Part shown: piece after piece, positions 52,257 to 61,428 of the stretch
Layout: each line of letters opens with the position of its first letter
How positions within the stretch are numbered: the stretch's first letter is position 1
DNA from: Pseudomonas knackmussii B13
GTDB lineage: Bacteria > Pseudomonadota > Gammaproteobacteria > Pseudomonadales > Pseudomonadaceae
Length of the DNA: 64,000 bases
Direction: 5' to 3'
NCBI RefSeq assembly: GCF_000689415.1
Contig: NZ_HG322950.1
Span: 2,797,501 to 2,861,500 of the forward strand
Made by a program: the position numbers and the translations under genes
Notes under the pieces: model-generated
The model's input: the letters and a program-made list of their open reading frames with translations, nothing else
What the model was told of the DNA's origin: nothing
Database searches by the model: none

Positions 52257-53471
52257 ATGAACCCAGCAAACCCCGCGGCGGCGCAGCGCCAGCCGCATCC
52301 CTTGCACGCAATCCTCGCCGGCTTGTGCGCCAGCCTGGTCGGTATCGGCCTTGCGCGCTTTGCCTACACGCCCCTGATTCCTTCGCTGATCGAAGCCCAT
52401 TGGTTCGCCGCCAATGACGTGGTCTACCTCGGCGCCGCCAACCTGGTCGGCTACCTGGCCGGCGCGTTGGTCGGCCGCCCGCTGGCGCGCAGGTTGGCGC
52501 CGCGCGTGGCGCTGCAGCTGATGATGCTGCTTGCCTCGCTGGCGTTCGTCGCCTGTGCCTTCCCGCTGTCGGTGGCCTGGTTCTTCCTCTGGCGTTTCCT
52601 CTCCGGCCTGGCCGGCGGCGCCATCATGGTCCTGGCGGCGGGCACCGTGCTGCCGTTCATTCCCGGCGAACGCAAGGGCCTGGCCAGCGGCGCGGTGTTC
52701 CTCGGCCTGGGCCTGGGCATCGCCGGCTCCGGCACCCTGGTGCCGTTGCTGCTGGAGATGGGCCTGCGGCAGACCTGGATCGGCCTGGGCGCGCTCTCGC
52801 TGCTGTTGACCGTCATCGCCTGGGCCGGCTGGCCGCATGCGCCGCGTCTGCCGGCAGCCAGCCGCGCGCAGGCGAAAGTTGCGGTGCCACCGGTGCTGCG
52901 CCTGATCTACGCGCAGTACGCGCTGATGGCCGTCACGCTGGTGCCGATGATGGTGTTCCTGGTCGATTACGTGGCGCGAGGGCTGCAGTGGGGCACGCAT
53001 TCCGCCGCACTGTTCTGGGTGGTCTACGGACTCGGCGCCATTGCCGGGCCGATGAGCTACGGCGTGCTGGCCGATCGCATCGGCGTCGCTGCGAGCACTC
53101 GCATCGCGCTGCTGGCTCAGGTGATTGCGGTAGCTGCGCTGGTGCTCTCGCAACAGCCAGCGGTGCTGGTCGCGGCTGTGCTGGTAATCGGCAGCTTCCC
53201 GCCGGGCATAGTGCCGCTCACCCTCGGCCGCGTGCAGCAGGCGCTTCCGACCGACGCCGTTGCCCAGGGCGCCGCCTGGAGCCGTGCCACGGTGATCTTT
53301 GCGCTGTTCCAGGCACTGGCCGGCTATGCCTACTCGTACCTGTTCGCCAGCAGCGGCGGCAATCACCGCGAGCTGTTCGCGCTGGCTGGGTGTGCAGTGG
53401 TGCTGACGTTGCTCGCCGAAGTCCCTCTGCTGCTCGGGCAGCGCCGCGAAAGCGTGGAACTGGCCGACTGA
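52257..53471 (+). CDS. YbfB/YjiJ-family MFS transporter
   Basis: A 404-residue, twelve-helix MFS protein. The N-terminal GLCASLVGIGLARFAYTPLIPSLI and LGAANLVGYLAGALVGR are characteristic of the YbfB/YjiJ group, whose substrates are largely unknown. I took the start MNPANPAAAQ; the frame is open further upstream. Controlled by the divergent TetR gene. Confidence 0.82.
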   Translation: MNPANPAAAQRQPHPLHAILAGLCASLVGIGLARFAYTPLIPSLIEAHWFAANDVVYLGAANLVGYLAGALVGRPLARRLAPRVALQLMMLLASLAFVACAFPLSVAWFFLWRFLSGLAGGAIMVLAAGTVLPFIPGERKGLASGAVFLGLGLGIAGSGTLVPLLLEMGLRQTWIGLGALSLLLTVIAWAGWPHAPRLPAASRAQAKVAVPPVLRLIYAQYALMAVTLVPMMVFLVDYVARGLQWGTHSAALFWVVYGLGAIAGPMSYGVLADRIGVAASTRIALLAQVIAVAALVLSQQPAVLVAAVLVIGSFPPGIVPLTLGRVQQALPTDAVAQGAAWSRATVIFALFQALAGYAYSYLFASSGGNHRELFALAGCAVVLTLLAEVPLLLGQRRESVELAD

Positions 53472-54265
53472 TCAGCAGCAGCGCTCGGCCGTTCCGCCGA
53501 GCGCCACCAGCTCGCGATAGGAGATGCGCCGATAGCCGGCCAGCGCCTTGTCGAGCAGTGTGCGGAGGGACTCGCCATCCGGGAGGTAGGCGTCGCCGAA
53601 ATCGCCATCGGCGAGTTGGGTAGGGTGGGCGACTATCTCCAGCGGCCCGCCGAGCCGCACGCCGTCGCGCAGGTCGCGCGGGGTGCAAACCCAGTTCGCC
53701 GTGCAGCCGGCAATACCCGCCAGGCGGCGATTGAGCAGCAGCTTGAAGGCACGTTTCACCGGTCCGATGTTGCGCCCCAGGTTGCGCGCCAGTCGCACCG
53801 GCACGCCCTGTTCGGCAGCGAAACCCGCAACTAGCGGGGCGATGGGCCAGAGGTTGTGCACGTGCTGGTGCGAGTCGATATGGCTGGGGCCATGCCCTGG
53901 GCCAGGCAGGCCTGCCACTGCGCCTGCAGCTCGCCGCGCACCGCTTCGGCGGCGTCGGCGGGAAGGCGCAGGGCGTGGCGGGGCAGGCTCAGGTCGAACT
54001 GTCCGGCGCTGTCGCAGACCAGCCGCTGGCTGCGGATCGCCGCGCTCAATGGCAGGCCGTAGGTCAGGTTGAAATGCAGGCCGACGCTGTCGGCGAAGCC
54101 GCGCTCGTGCGCCAGTGCGCAGGCGGCGGTGAAGGCCGGCATGTTCGCCATGGCGGTCGCCGAACTGATCAGCCCGTCGGCGAAGGCCGCGACTATCACG
54201 CGGTTCTCGTCGTCGTTCAGGCCGAAGTCGTCGGCGTTGACGATGGCCAGGTGGCTCTGGGTCAT
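53472..54265 (-). pseudogene. ChbG/HpnK (YdjC-fold) deacetylase, frameshifted
   Basis: The N-terminal part (MTQSHLAIVNADDFGLND ... WQACLAQGM) and C-terminal part (SHIDSHQHVHNLWPIAPLV ... ALGGTAERCC) of a carbohydrate deacetylase lie in different frames. They join near 53887-53895, where a G run on the plus strand appears one base short; restoring it gives 264 residues and the metal motif DSHQHVH. The span is 794 bases, not a multiple of three. Last gene of the polysaccharide operon, overlapped by the preceding start (ATGA). A true mutation or a base-calling error cannot be separated here. Confidence 0.85.
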
Positions 54266-55383
54266 GGGCTCGGCTCCGCGCTGGGCGCCGCCTGGCGCCA
54301 GCGTTGCAGGTGCGGCTTGAGCTGGCGCCAGGCGCCATAGGCCAGGCCCAGGGCGAGGCCGCTGGGGCGCCGCGAATAGAAGCTCCAGCGCAGGTGCTCG
54401 ACCTCGCCGGTCTGGCGCTCGTGCAGCTGGTGGTTGGAGCCGCGCAGGCGCACCCGCGAGGCGTCGAGCCATTGCCAGCCTTCTTCCAGGCCCCAGCGCA
54501 GCCACTCGTCCAGCAGCATGCGCCCGGCGCCGAGGGCGGCGTATTCGGGCAGGAAGGCCAGGTTGTAGTCATAGAGACGGCCCTGGTCGAACAGGCCGAG
54601 GCGGTAGCTGATCACCCGGCCCTCGTGCTCCAGCAGCACCACGCGCAGGCAGTTCTCGGCGGCCAGCCCGCGCAATGCCTGGTCCATCCAATGACGACGC
54701 TGGGCGCCGGAAAAGATGCCGACGCCTTCGTCACCTTTCCAGCTGCGTTGCTCCACCTCGGCGATGGCCTCGATCAGCGCTGGCGCACTGCTCGCATCGG
54801 GGCATACGCGAACCACCCGCGCGCCTATTTCCTCGCAGCGCCGGCGCGCCTTGCGCAGCTTGTAGCGCAGGTCGCCGCTGGGTTCGCGGCGGTCGTCCTC
54901 GCCAATCTGGTGGACCGGCGCGCGGCAGCTGGGGCGCCGCTCGGCGAACCAGCTGGCCTGCGCCCAGGCTTCGTAAGGCGCGCGCTGGGTGGGCTCAGCG
55001 GGGAGTTCGCTGAGTTGCAGCAGGGCGTGCGGCAGGTCGCGGCGGATGCACTGCAGCACTTCGTCCAGTGCCGCTTGCTGACCGGCATCGATGAGCAGGG
55101 CGATGCGGTCGGCCAGCGGATAACCGAGGTGGCGCACCACGCGGAACGGCAGGCCGGCGCGGCGTTCACGGCAATCCAGCAGCGGCAGGCAGAGCACCAG
55201 CCGCGGGCCGTCCCAGCCGAGCAGCACGTGCAGGTCCTGGCCGGGCGACAGCGCTCCCTCGGCCCCTTGCAGCCAGCCCAGGCGGTTGAACGGGGTGGCT
55301 TGCTCGACGCGCTGGCGCAGCGCTTCGTAGTCGTCGCGGGGGAAGTCGGCGGCGGCCAGGCTGCGGCACCACTGCAGGCGCAT
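54262..55383 (-). CDS. FemAB/CelD-like GNAT acyltransferase
   Basis: A 373-residue protein with a C-terminal GNAT/FemAB-type fold (EVEQRSWKGDEGVGIFSGAQRR ... VVLLEHEGRVISYRLGLFDQGRLYDYNLAFLPEY ... LLDEWLRWGLEEGWQWLD). Such enzymes acetylate or aminoacylate surface polysaccharides. Two bases after the next upstream gene, and overlapping the deacetylase start by four. Confidence 0.82.
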   Translation of the reverse strand: MRLQWCRSLAAADFPRDDYEALRQRVEQATPFNRLGWLQGAEGALSPGQDLHVLLGWDGPRLVLCLPLLDCRERRAGLPFRVVRHLGYPLADRIALLIDAGQQAALDEVLQCIRRDLPHALLQLSELPAEPTQRAPYEAWAQASWFAERRPSCRAPVHQIGEDDRREPSGDLRYKLRKARRRCEEIGARVVRVCPDASSAPALIEAIAEVEQRSWKGDEGVGIFSGAQRRHWMDQALRGLAAENCLRVVLLEHEGRVISYRLGLFDQGRLYDYNLAFLPEYAALGAGRMLLDEWLRWGLEEGWQWLDASRVRLRGSNHQLHERQTGEVEHLRWSFYSRRPSGLALGLAYGAWRQLKPHLQRWRQAAPSAEPSP

Positions 55384-55385
55384 GT

Positions 55386-56081
55386 TCAGATTCCTTTCTG
55401 GCCGGCCATGCTCGGCCCGGTATGGTTGGCGGCGGCGCACAGGGCCGCCAGGCGCGGTTCGCGGCTGCGGCTGCGGCGGTTGAAGTACAGGCAGTTGAAC
55501 AGGCGGTAGACGTGCAGGCTCTCGCCGGTCTCGCGGAAACCCAGGCGCTGGTGCAGGCAGAGCGCCGGCAGGTTGCGCACGTCCACGTGCGCGCGGGTGC
55601 TGTGGAAGCCCTGGGCGTGGTAATGCTCCCAGACCCGTTGCATGCCCAGCAGCGCCAGACCGTTGCCGCGATAGCTCTCGGCAACCGCGCCGGCGAACTG
55701 GTAGATGCAACCGGGCGGTACGCGCATCCAGCAGCGGTAGTGCCCGGCGTCGAAGTAGTCCTGTTCGCTGATCCAGACCATGGCGAAGGCGTCGCCGCGC
55801 GAGTCGAGGTGAGCGAGGCCAAGCAGGTTCTGGCCGAGCATGGCGCGGATCGCCGGCAGGTAGCTGGCGAAACGGCGCTCGAAGGCCGGCAGCAGCTCGG
55901 CAGTGATCTGCCGCGCCGGCGGCGACTGCAGGTCCGACGGCAACGCCAGCGGCTTGTCCAGGCGCCGTTCGACGCCCAGCAGTTCCCAGTGCTTGAACAG
56001 CACCCGCTCCAGCAGCAGCTGCAGGGTGCCCAGCAGGCCGCGACGCTGCAGGGTGGCGGCAAGGTGGCGCAAGCGGATCAT
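55386..56081 (-). CDS. GNAT-family acetyltransferase
   Basis: A 231-residue protein ending with a GNAT core: YQFAGAVAESYRGNGLALLGMQRVWEHYHAQGF (acetyl-CoA pyrophosphate loop) and RNLPALCLHQRLGFRETGESLHVYRLF. Starts MIRLRHLAATLQRRG in an ATGA overlap with the glycosidase-like gene. Second acyltransferase of the locus, presumably modifying the polymer or its precursor. Confidence 0.8.
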   Translation of the reverse strand: MIRLRHLAATLQRRGLLGTLQLLLERVLFKHWELLGVERRLDKPLALPSDLQSPPARQITAELLPAFERRFASYLPAIRAMLGQNLLGLAHLDSRGDAFAMVWISEQDYFDAGHYRCWMRVPPGCIYQFAGAVAESYRGNGLALLGMQRVWEHYHAQGFHSTRAHVDVRNLPALCLHQRLGFRETGESLHVYRLFNCLYFNRRSRSREPRLAALCAAANHTGPSMAGQKGI

Positions 56082-57994
56082 GTGGCCTCCCAGCGCAGGG
56101 CGAAGAGGCTTTCGCCCGGCAGATCGAAGCGCGCCCGGTCGTTCTCGCAGGTCAACGGCCAGTCGCGCTCCAATCCCTGGCTGTCGAACAGGCGCAGGCT
56201 CGGCCGGGCGGCGCACAGCGCGCCTCCGGCGACTTCCACGGCCTGCTGCCGCACACCCTTGTTCACCCCCAGCAGGCTGTGGCGCTTGCCGTCGCGCAGT
56301 GCCAGGGCGTCTACCTCGAAGGCGGAGTTGTCCAGTGCCTGCACGTGGCCCAGCCAGTGCTGCAGGAGGAAATGCTGGGCCAGGGCCACCGGCTTGGGCG
56401 AGGCCGCGGCGTCTTCGCGCAGCATGCCCTTGGTGTAGGCGTCCTCGTCCTGCGCCTGGAACCACAGGAGCATGTCGAGCAGGCCGTCCTGGGACGCGTT
56501 GAACACCACCGAGGCCCACCACAGCGCGGCGTACTGGCTGTTCTGCTGGTAGGGGCTCAGCGAGTCGCCGCTGGAGATGTTGGTCTGGTCGAGCAGCAGT
56601 GCCTTGCGCGGCCGGCCGTCGAGGTTCAGGCCGACCAGGTCGGCGGCCTGGCGCACGCTGTCGCGGTAGCGGCGGGTGGCGAGCAGGTCGCGCTGCATCC
56701 ATTCGTGCCAGGCCAGTGCGTCGATCTCGTCGCCATGCGCGGCCAGCAACTGGCGTGCCCAGTCCAGCCCGCGGCGCTGCTCGGCGCCGGGGCGGAAGGG
56801 CCCGTCGAGCAGGCGCGAACTGGCCGGCATGGCGATGCGCACGCCGGCGGCGCGGGCGCCGGGGTTGGCGCGCACGCGCTGGAGCATGGCGTCGAAGTAG
56901 CGGGCGAAGCTTTCGTAGTCGGGGTAGTTGAGGTTCGGCTCGTCGGCGAAGGCCAGGTAGTGCAGGCCCTTGCCCGGCAGGCGCGCGCTGTCGGCCAGCC
57001 AGGCGTCGAGACCGGCGAAGGTCTGCGGGTCGGCGTCGAGCACGGCGCGGCGGCCGGTGCCGGCCAGCAGGGTGATGTCCTGGTCGATGCCCAGCTGCTG
57101 CTGGAACGCCTGGCGGAAGGCGATCTCCCGCTGCGGTTGGCGCGGCAGCACGTCGACAAAGCTGTAGTAGCCGCCCGCCTTGCCATTGATGGTTGCCAGC
57201 TGCTGCATGCCGGTGGCGTCCGGCACGCCATAGGGCAGGGCGGTGCCCAGGCGCGGCGCCGGGCCGAGATCCTTGTCGCCGAGGGTCAGGACGACCTGGC
57301 CAGGCTGCCATTGCGGGCGGAACAGCGCCTTGGCCGACAGCGCGAAGAGGTTGGCGGTGCCGTCCAGCCAGAAGGCCGCCTTGCCGCTGCCTTGCAGCTC
57401 CAGGCGCCAGGTTTCCTCGCGCGCCGACAGCGGCAGACTGGCCTTGTCGTACTCGGCGTAAGCGTCGTGGCGCTTCAACGCGAGCTCGACCTGCATGCCA
57501 TCGCTCAGGCGTGTGGCGCGCAGGCCATGGACCCCGCCGTAGTGCTTGCCGGCGAGCTGCACGTTTTCGTCGGGGCCGACGCGGAAGTACAGCTGGGTGC
57601 CGTCGCCGACCTCGGCGCAGAAGTGCAGTTTCGCCGGCTCGAACTGCGAGGCGCTGGCCTCGCCGTGGCTGACGTCGTAGCTGCGGAAGCTGTAGCCGGG
57701 CACGTGGAGGGCGTAGTCACCGGCGCCGGTGGGCAGGTCCAGGCGCTGTTCGCCGCGCTCGCCGCCGGGCGGGATGTCGAGCTGGCGGACCAGGCGCCCG
57801 CTGCCATCGAGCAGGTACAGCTGCTCGTGGTTGGCCTCGGCCTGCCAGGCCGGGCGCCAGCGGATGTCGAGCTGTTCCCAGGCGCTCGGTCGCAGGTACA
57901 GCACGCCGTCGCGCAGGCCGCTCCAGGTCGGGCTGTCCGCCAGGGCGAGGGAGGCGAGCAGGGCTGCACCAAGGCCGAGCAGCGCTCTCAGCAT
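56078..57994 (-). CDS. secreted glycoside-hydrolase-like protein of the polysaccharide locus
   Basis: A 638-residue exported protein (signal peptide about 1-20, ending ASLALA). A beta-rich N-terminal part is followed by a TIM-barrel-like region with acidic segments LAFADEPNLNYPDYESFARYFD, DALAWHEWMQRDLL and LLLDQTNISSGDS; the last part is again beta-rich. This resembles clan A glycosidases with an acid in DEP and a later nucleophile, but I do not recognise a specific family. A role in trimming the exported polymer is inferred from context. Confidence 0.65.
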   Translation of the reverse strand: MLRALLGLGAALLASLALADSPTWSGLRDGVLYLRPSAWEQLDIRWRPAWQAEANHEQLYLLDGSGRLVRQLDIPPGGERGEQRLDLPTGAGDYALHVPGYSFRSYDVSHGEASASQFEPAKLHFCAEVGDGTQLYFRVGPDENVQLAGKHYGGVHGLRATRLSDGMQVELALKRHDAYAEYDKASLPLSAREETWRLELQGSGKAAFWLDGTANLFALSAKALFRPQWQPGQVVLTLGDKDLGPAPRLGTALPYGVPDATGMQQLATINGKAGGYYSFVDVLPRQPQREIAFRQAFQQQLGIDQDITLLAGTGRRAVLDADPQTFAGLDAWLADSARLPGKGLHYLAFADEPNLNYPDYESFARYFDAMLQRVRANPGARAAGVRIAMPASSRLLDGPFRPGAEQRRGLDWARQLLAAHGDEIDALAWHEWMQRDLLATRRYRDSVRQAADLVGLNLDGRPRKALLLDQTNISSGDSLSPYQQNSQYAALWWASVVFNASQDGLLDMLLWFQAQDEDAYTKGMLREDAAASPKPVALAQHFLLQHWLGHVQALDNSAFEVDALALRDGKRHSLLGVNKGVRQQAVEVAGGALCAARPSLRLFDSQGLERDWPLTCENDRARFDLPGESLFALRWEAT

Positions 57995-59298
57995 GCCGCC
58001 TCCCGGGCTTGCAGCATGGCGCGCAGCTGGCGCACGTCTTCGGGCAGCAGGATCAGCGTGCGCTGCCAGGGCACGCCGCTGATCCGGCAGTACAGCGCCA
58101 GCATCGCCACGGCCACGGCCAGGTAGGCGATCGAGGAGGCGATGCCCGAGCCGACGATGCCCAGCGGCGGGATGAGCACGACGTTGAGCACCAGGTTCAG
58201 CAGCACGGCCAGGCCCATCATGATCGACAGCGCGCCGGGTCGCTGCTTGCCCAGCAGGTCCAGGCGCAGGATGCTCGCGTAGCAGAGGCCGAACAGCCCC
58301 GGCAGCAGCGCCAGCAGGGCCGGGTAGGCGGGCGCGTAGGGCGCGCCGAACATCAGCACTATCAACCATTCGCCAATGATCGCCATGCCGATGCAGGCGA
58401 CGAGCATCACGGTGGCGGTCAGGCGCAGGGCAAAGGGGGTGAGTTCGTCGATGCCTTCGCCCTGTTGCAGCAGGCGCTTCATCAGCGGCGTGGTCACCGC
58501 CTCGGGAACGATCAGCAGCAACTCGGCCGCCGCGCTGGCGAGGGCGTATTCGCCCAGCGCCGAGGGCGGCAGCATGGAGCCGATCAGCAGGTAGTCGGCG
58601 CGCAGCAGCATCTCCTGGAAGATCACATTCGGGTGGCTGCGCCCGCTGTAGCGCAGCAGCTCGCCCTGTTCGGAGCGTTCCCAGCGCAGGCGGATGCTGT
58701 GCAGCCGCGCCATCCAGATCACCCCGACCACTATCACCAGCGCCAGCCCGGCCAGCCAGCTCGCCACCGCCGCGCGTAGGGGCGCATCGCGCCAGAGCAG
58801 CCAGAGGCCGACGAACAGCACCAGCGGCAGGAAGGATTCGAGCAGGCGCATCACGTTATAGGCATTCACCTGGCCATCGGCGTTGTGCAGGGTCAGCAGG
58901 CCGCTCTTGAGCACCGCCAGCGGCACCGCGAGCAACAGCAGCCAGGCCAGCAGGCCGAGGTCCTGGGACAGCGCGAGGTCGACGCCGACCGTGCGCATCA
59001 CCACCACGAAGAGCAGGGTGAACAGGGTCGACACCAGGCAGCCGTAGACGAGCACCTGGGTCAGCAGCACACCGAGCGGCTTGTGCCGCGCCGCCTGGTA
59101 GCCGACGGCGGTATTGAGCCCGCCGCTGGTGAGGGCGCCGATCAGGTCGGGCAGGGTGCTGAAGAGCGCGAACAGGCCGCGATCGGCCGGCCCGAGCAGG
59201 CGCGCCAGGAGAATGTTGCGCAGCAGCCGCAGGGCGATCATCGCCACCCGTGTCGCGGTGCTGTAGAGCATGCTGCGGACGAAGCCTCCCTCCTTCAT
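57988..59298 (-). CDS. Wzx-type polysaccharide flippase
   Basis: A 436-residue membrane protein of about twelve to fourteen helices with the MATE/PST N-terminus (TATRVAMIALRLLRNILLARLLGPADRGLFALFSTLPDLIG). It would move lipid-linked oligosaccharide units across the inner membrane. Overlaps both neighbours (four bases upstream, seven downstream). Confidence 0.87.
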   Translation of the reverse strand: MKEGGFVRSMLYSTATRVAMIALRLLRNILLARLLGPADRGLFALFSTLPDLIGALTSGGLNTAVGYQAARHKPLGVLLTQVLVYGCLVSTLFTLLFVVVMRTVGVDLALSQDLGLLAWLLLLAVPLAVLKSGLLTLHNADGQVNAYNVMRLLESFLPLVLFVGLWLLWRDAPLRAAVASWLAGLALVIVVGVIWMARLHSIRLRWERSEQGELLRYSGRSHPNVIFQEMLLRADYLLIGSMLPPSALGEYALASAAAELLLIVPEAVTTPLMKRLLQQGEGIDELTPFALRLTATVMLVACIGMAIIGEWLIVLMFGAPYAPAYPALLALLPGLFGLCYASILRLDLLGKQRPGALSIMMGLAVLLNLVLNVVLIPPLGIVGSGIASSIAYLAVAVAMLALYCRISGVPWQRTLILLPEDVRQLRAMLQAREAAC

Positions 59299-60281
59299 GC
59301 CTGGGCTCCGCGGAAGATGCGCCAGGCCAGCAGCGATGGATCACGCGCTGCCTGCTGGCCAACATCGATGCGCGGCAGGCCGAGGGCCTCGCTGCGGCCG
59401 TCGACCAGGCCGGGGCGGGTGGCCAGGGCGTGGCGGTAGCCGAGTGCGGCGACGGCCTCGCGCACTTGCGGACTGTGGTCGCCGTTGGGGTAGCAGTACA
59501 CCGCCAGCGGTTGCGCGCAGTGTTCGGCGAGGGTTCGCCGAGAGCGCTCCAGGTCTTCGGCCAGGGCGGCGCCGTCGAGCTGGGTGAGGATCGAATGGCT
59601 GGCGCCGTGGGGGCCGAAACGCACAAGGCCCGAGGCTTCCAGGTCGCGTACCTGGCTCCAGTCGAGGGTTTCCGCGTGCGGCGCCGGCGGGCAGCTGTCG
59701 GCAAGCTGCTGCAGGGTGGTCGGGGCCAGTGCCTTGAGCTGTTGCAGGTAGGCAGCGAGGGCGGCACTGCGTTCCGCGCTGTGGCCGGGTTCGCGCAACA
59801 GTGCCGGCAACGGATGGCCGAGTTCGGCGAGGCTGGCGATCAACGCGGGAACCGCCGCGGGGTCGCGCCACAGGCCCTCGCCGATGGCCTCCCACCAGAA
59901 GCGCTGGTGGCTGCCGATGAAGTCAGTGGAGAGGAAGATGCTCGCCGGCATGCCGTAGCGTTGCAGCAGCGGGAAGGCCTGTTCCGCGTTGTCGCGCCAA
60001 CCGTCGTCGAAGCTCAGCGCCACGCGCGGCCGAGCGCCGTGCGGGCGCTCCAGCAGCTCGGCCAGCGGCACGCAGTCGAAGTGGCGGCCGAGCCATTGCA
60101 GCAGGTGCTCGAAGCTCTGCCGGCCGATGCACAGCGCGCGGCGGTGCGGCAGCGCGGCTTCGCTGTCGTCGGCCAGGACGCGGTGCAGCATCAGCACCAC
60201 CCCGGCGCCGCGCAGGCGCCGGCGGCCCATGGGGGAGTGCAGGTAGGCCGTGCCGGCGAGGCGCTTGATCTGTTGGCGCAT
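59295..60281 (-). CDS. polysaccharide deacetylase (NodB-fold, CE4)
   Basis: A 328-residue NodB-fold protein: LMLHRVL near residue 31, catalytic/metal motif ALSFDDGWRDNAEQAFPLL near 90, FIGSHQRFWWE and HGASHSILT (metal histidines), and YCYPNGDHS. It likely removes N-acetyl groups from the polymer or an intermediate. Confidence 0.87.
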   Translation of the reverse strand: MRQQIKRLAGTAYLHSPMGRRRLRGAGVVLMLHRVLADDSEAALPHRRALCIGRQSFEHLLQWLGRHFDCVPLAELLERPHGARPRVALSFDDGWRDNAEQAFPLLQRYGMPASIFLSTDFIGSHQRFWWEAIGEGLWRDPAAVPALIASLAELGHPLPALLREPGHSAERSAALAAYLQQLKALAPTTLQQLADSCPPAPHAETLDWSQVRDLEASGLVRFGPHGASHSILTQLDGAALAEDLERSRRTLAEHCAQPLAVYCYPNGDHSPQVREAVAALGYRHALATRPGLVDGRSEALGLPRIDVGQQAARDPSLLAWRIFRGAQA

Positions 60282-60288
60282 GTTTACC

Positions 60289-61428
60289 TCAGCGATTCTG
60301 CTGCGGGTTCCACAGCGCGTAGCGTTCGCCGCGCAGGAACTGCCAGAGTCCGGCGGCCATGCCGGCCAGGGTCACCAGGAGGAAGCCGGCCAGGTGGAAC
60401 GGTTTCGGCAGGCGCCCGTCGCGGTCGAGCAAACCGGCCAGGCCCACGGCATAGCCGAGCAACTGCGCGAGCAGGCTCAGGCGGTAGAAGGTACCGGCGT
60501 CCCACAACAGCAGGTTGCTGGCCAGCAGCGGCAGCAGCAGGACCGGCGCCAGGCGGCGAACCAGCTTGTGACTGATCAGGGCGATAGCGTAGCGGCCGTG
60601 GCGCAGCGGGTTCATCAGTTCGGCGCGCACGGCCAGGCTCTGCAGGCCGCCGACGGTGACCCGCAGGCGGCGGCGGAACTGCTTGCCAGCCTCGTCGACC
60701 CCCTGGTCGAGCACGCGCGCCCGCTCGGCGTAGGCGATGCGCTTGCCGGCCACGCTGGCGCAGGTGCTGAGGAAGAAGTCGTCGTTGACCTGCGGCGGGA
60801 TCGCCTCGAACAGCTCGCGGCGCAGGGCCAGCAGCGCGCCGTCGGCGGAGACCATGCAGCCGGTGCGGCTCTCGGCGCGGCGCAGCCAGAGTTCGTAGTG
60901 GCGATACAGCTGGTCGCCCAGGCTCAGCGCATGGCCGCGCGTGGGGATGAGCATGTGCCCGCCGCATGCGCCGACCTGGGGATCAGCCAGCGGTGCGAGC
61001 AGCTCGCGCAGGGTGTCGGCGGACCATTGGTTATCGGCGTCGGTGAATACCAGGACTTCGTGTCGTGCCAGCTCCACGGCCTGGTTCAGCGCCTCCACCT
61101 TGCCGACCCGCGGCAGGTCGAGCACGCGCACGCGCGGATCGCCGAGGGCCCGCGCGATGCGCACGGTGTCGTCGTCGGAGCCGTCGCTGGCGAGGATGAT
61201 TTCCAGGGCCGTAGCCGGGTAATCCTGGTGCAGCAGGACATCGAGCTTCTGCGCGATGTGCTGGGCCTCGTTGTGCGCAGCGATGACCAGGCTCACCGAC
61301 AGCGCCGGGGCTTGCGCCGGGATCTCTGCGCGCGGGGTGCGCCAGGCGAGCAGTGCCAGGCCAAGGGGATAGCCGAGGTAGGCGTAGATGGGCAGCAGCA
61401 GGCAGAGCCAGAACAGGGTTTCAGCCAC
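60289..61428 (-). CDS. membrane glycosyltransferase, GT2 family
   Basis: A 379-residue enzyme with an N-terminal membrane helix, a GT2 core (SLVIAAHNEAQHI, ASDGSDDDT, the DxD-type VFTDADNQWS, acceptor-region GALLALRRELF and a QFRRRLR in place of QxxRW), and about three C-terminal helices. Adds sugars to the lipid-linked intermediate or synthesises a chain. Confidence 0.87.
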   Translation of the reverse strand: MAETLFWLCLLLPIYAYLGYPLGLALLAWRTPRAEIPAQAPALSVSLVIAAHNEAQHIAQKLDVLLHQDYPATALEIILASDGSDDDTVRIARALGDPRVRVLDLPRVGKVEALNQAVELARHEVLVFTDADNQWSADTLRELLAPLADPQVGACGGHMLIPTRGHALSLGDQLYRHYELWLRRAESRTGCMVSADGALLALRRELFEAIPPQVNDDFFLSTCASVAGKRIAYAERARVLDQGVDEAGKQFRRRLRVTVGGLQSLAVRAELMNPLRHGRYAIALISHKLVRRLAPVLLLPLLASNLLLWDAGTFYRLSLLAQLLGYAVGLAGLLDRDGRLPKPFHLAGFLLVTLAGMAAGLWQFLRGERYALWNPQQNR

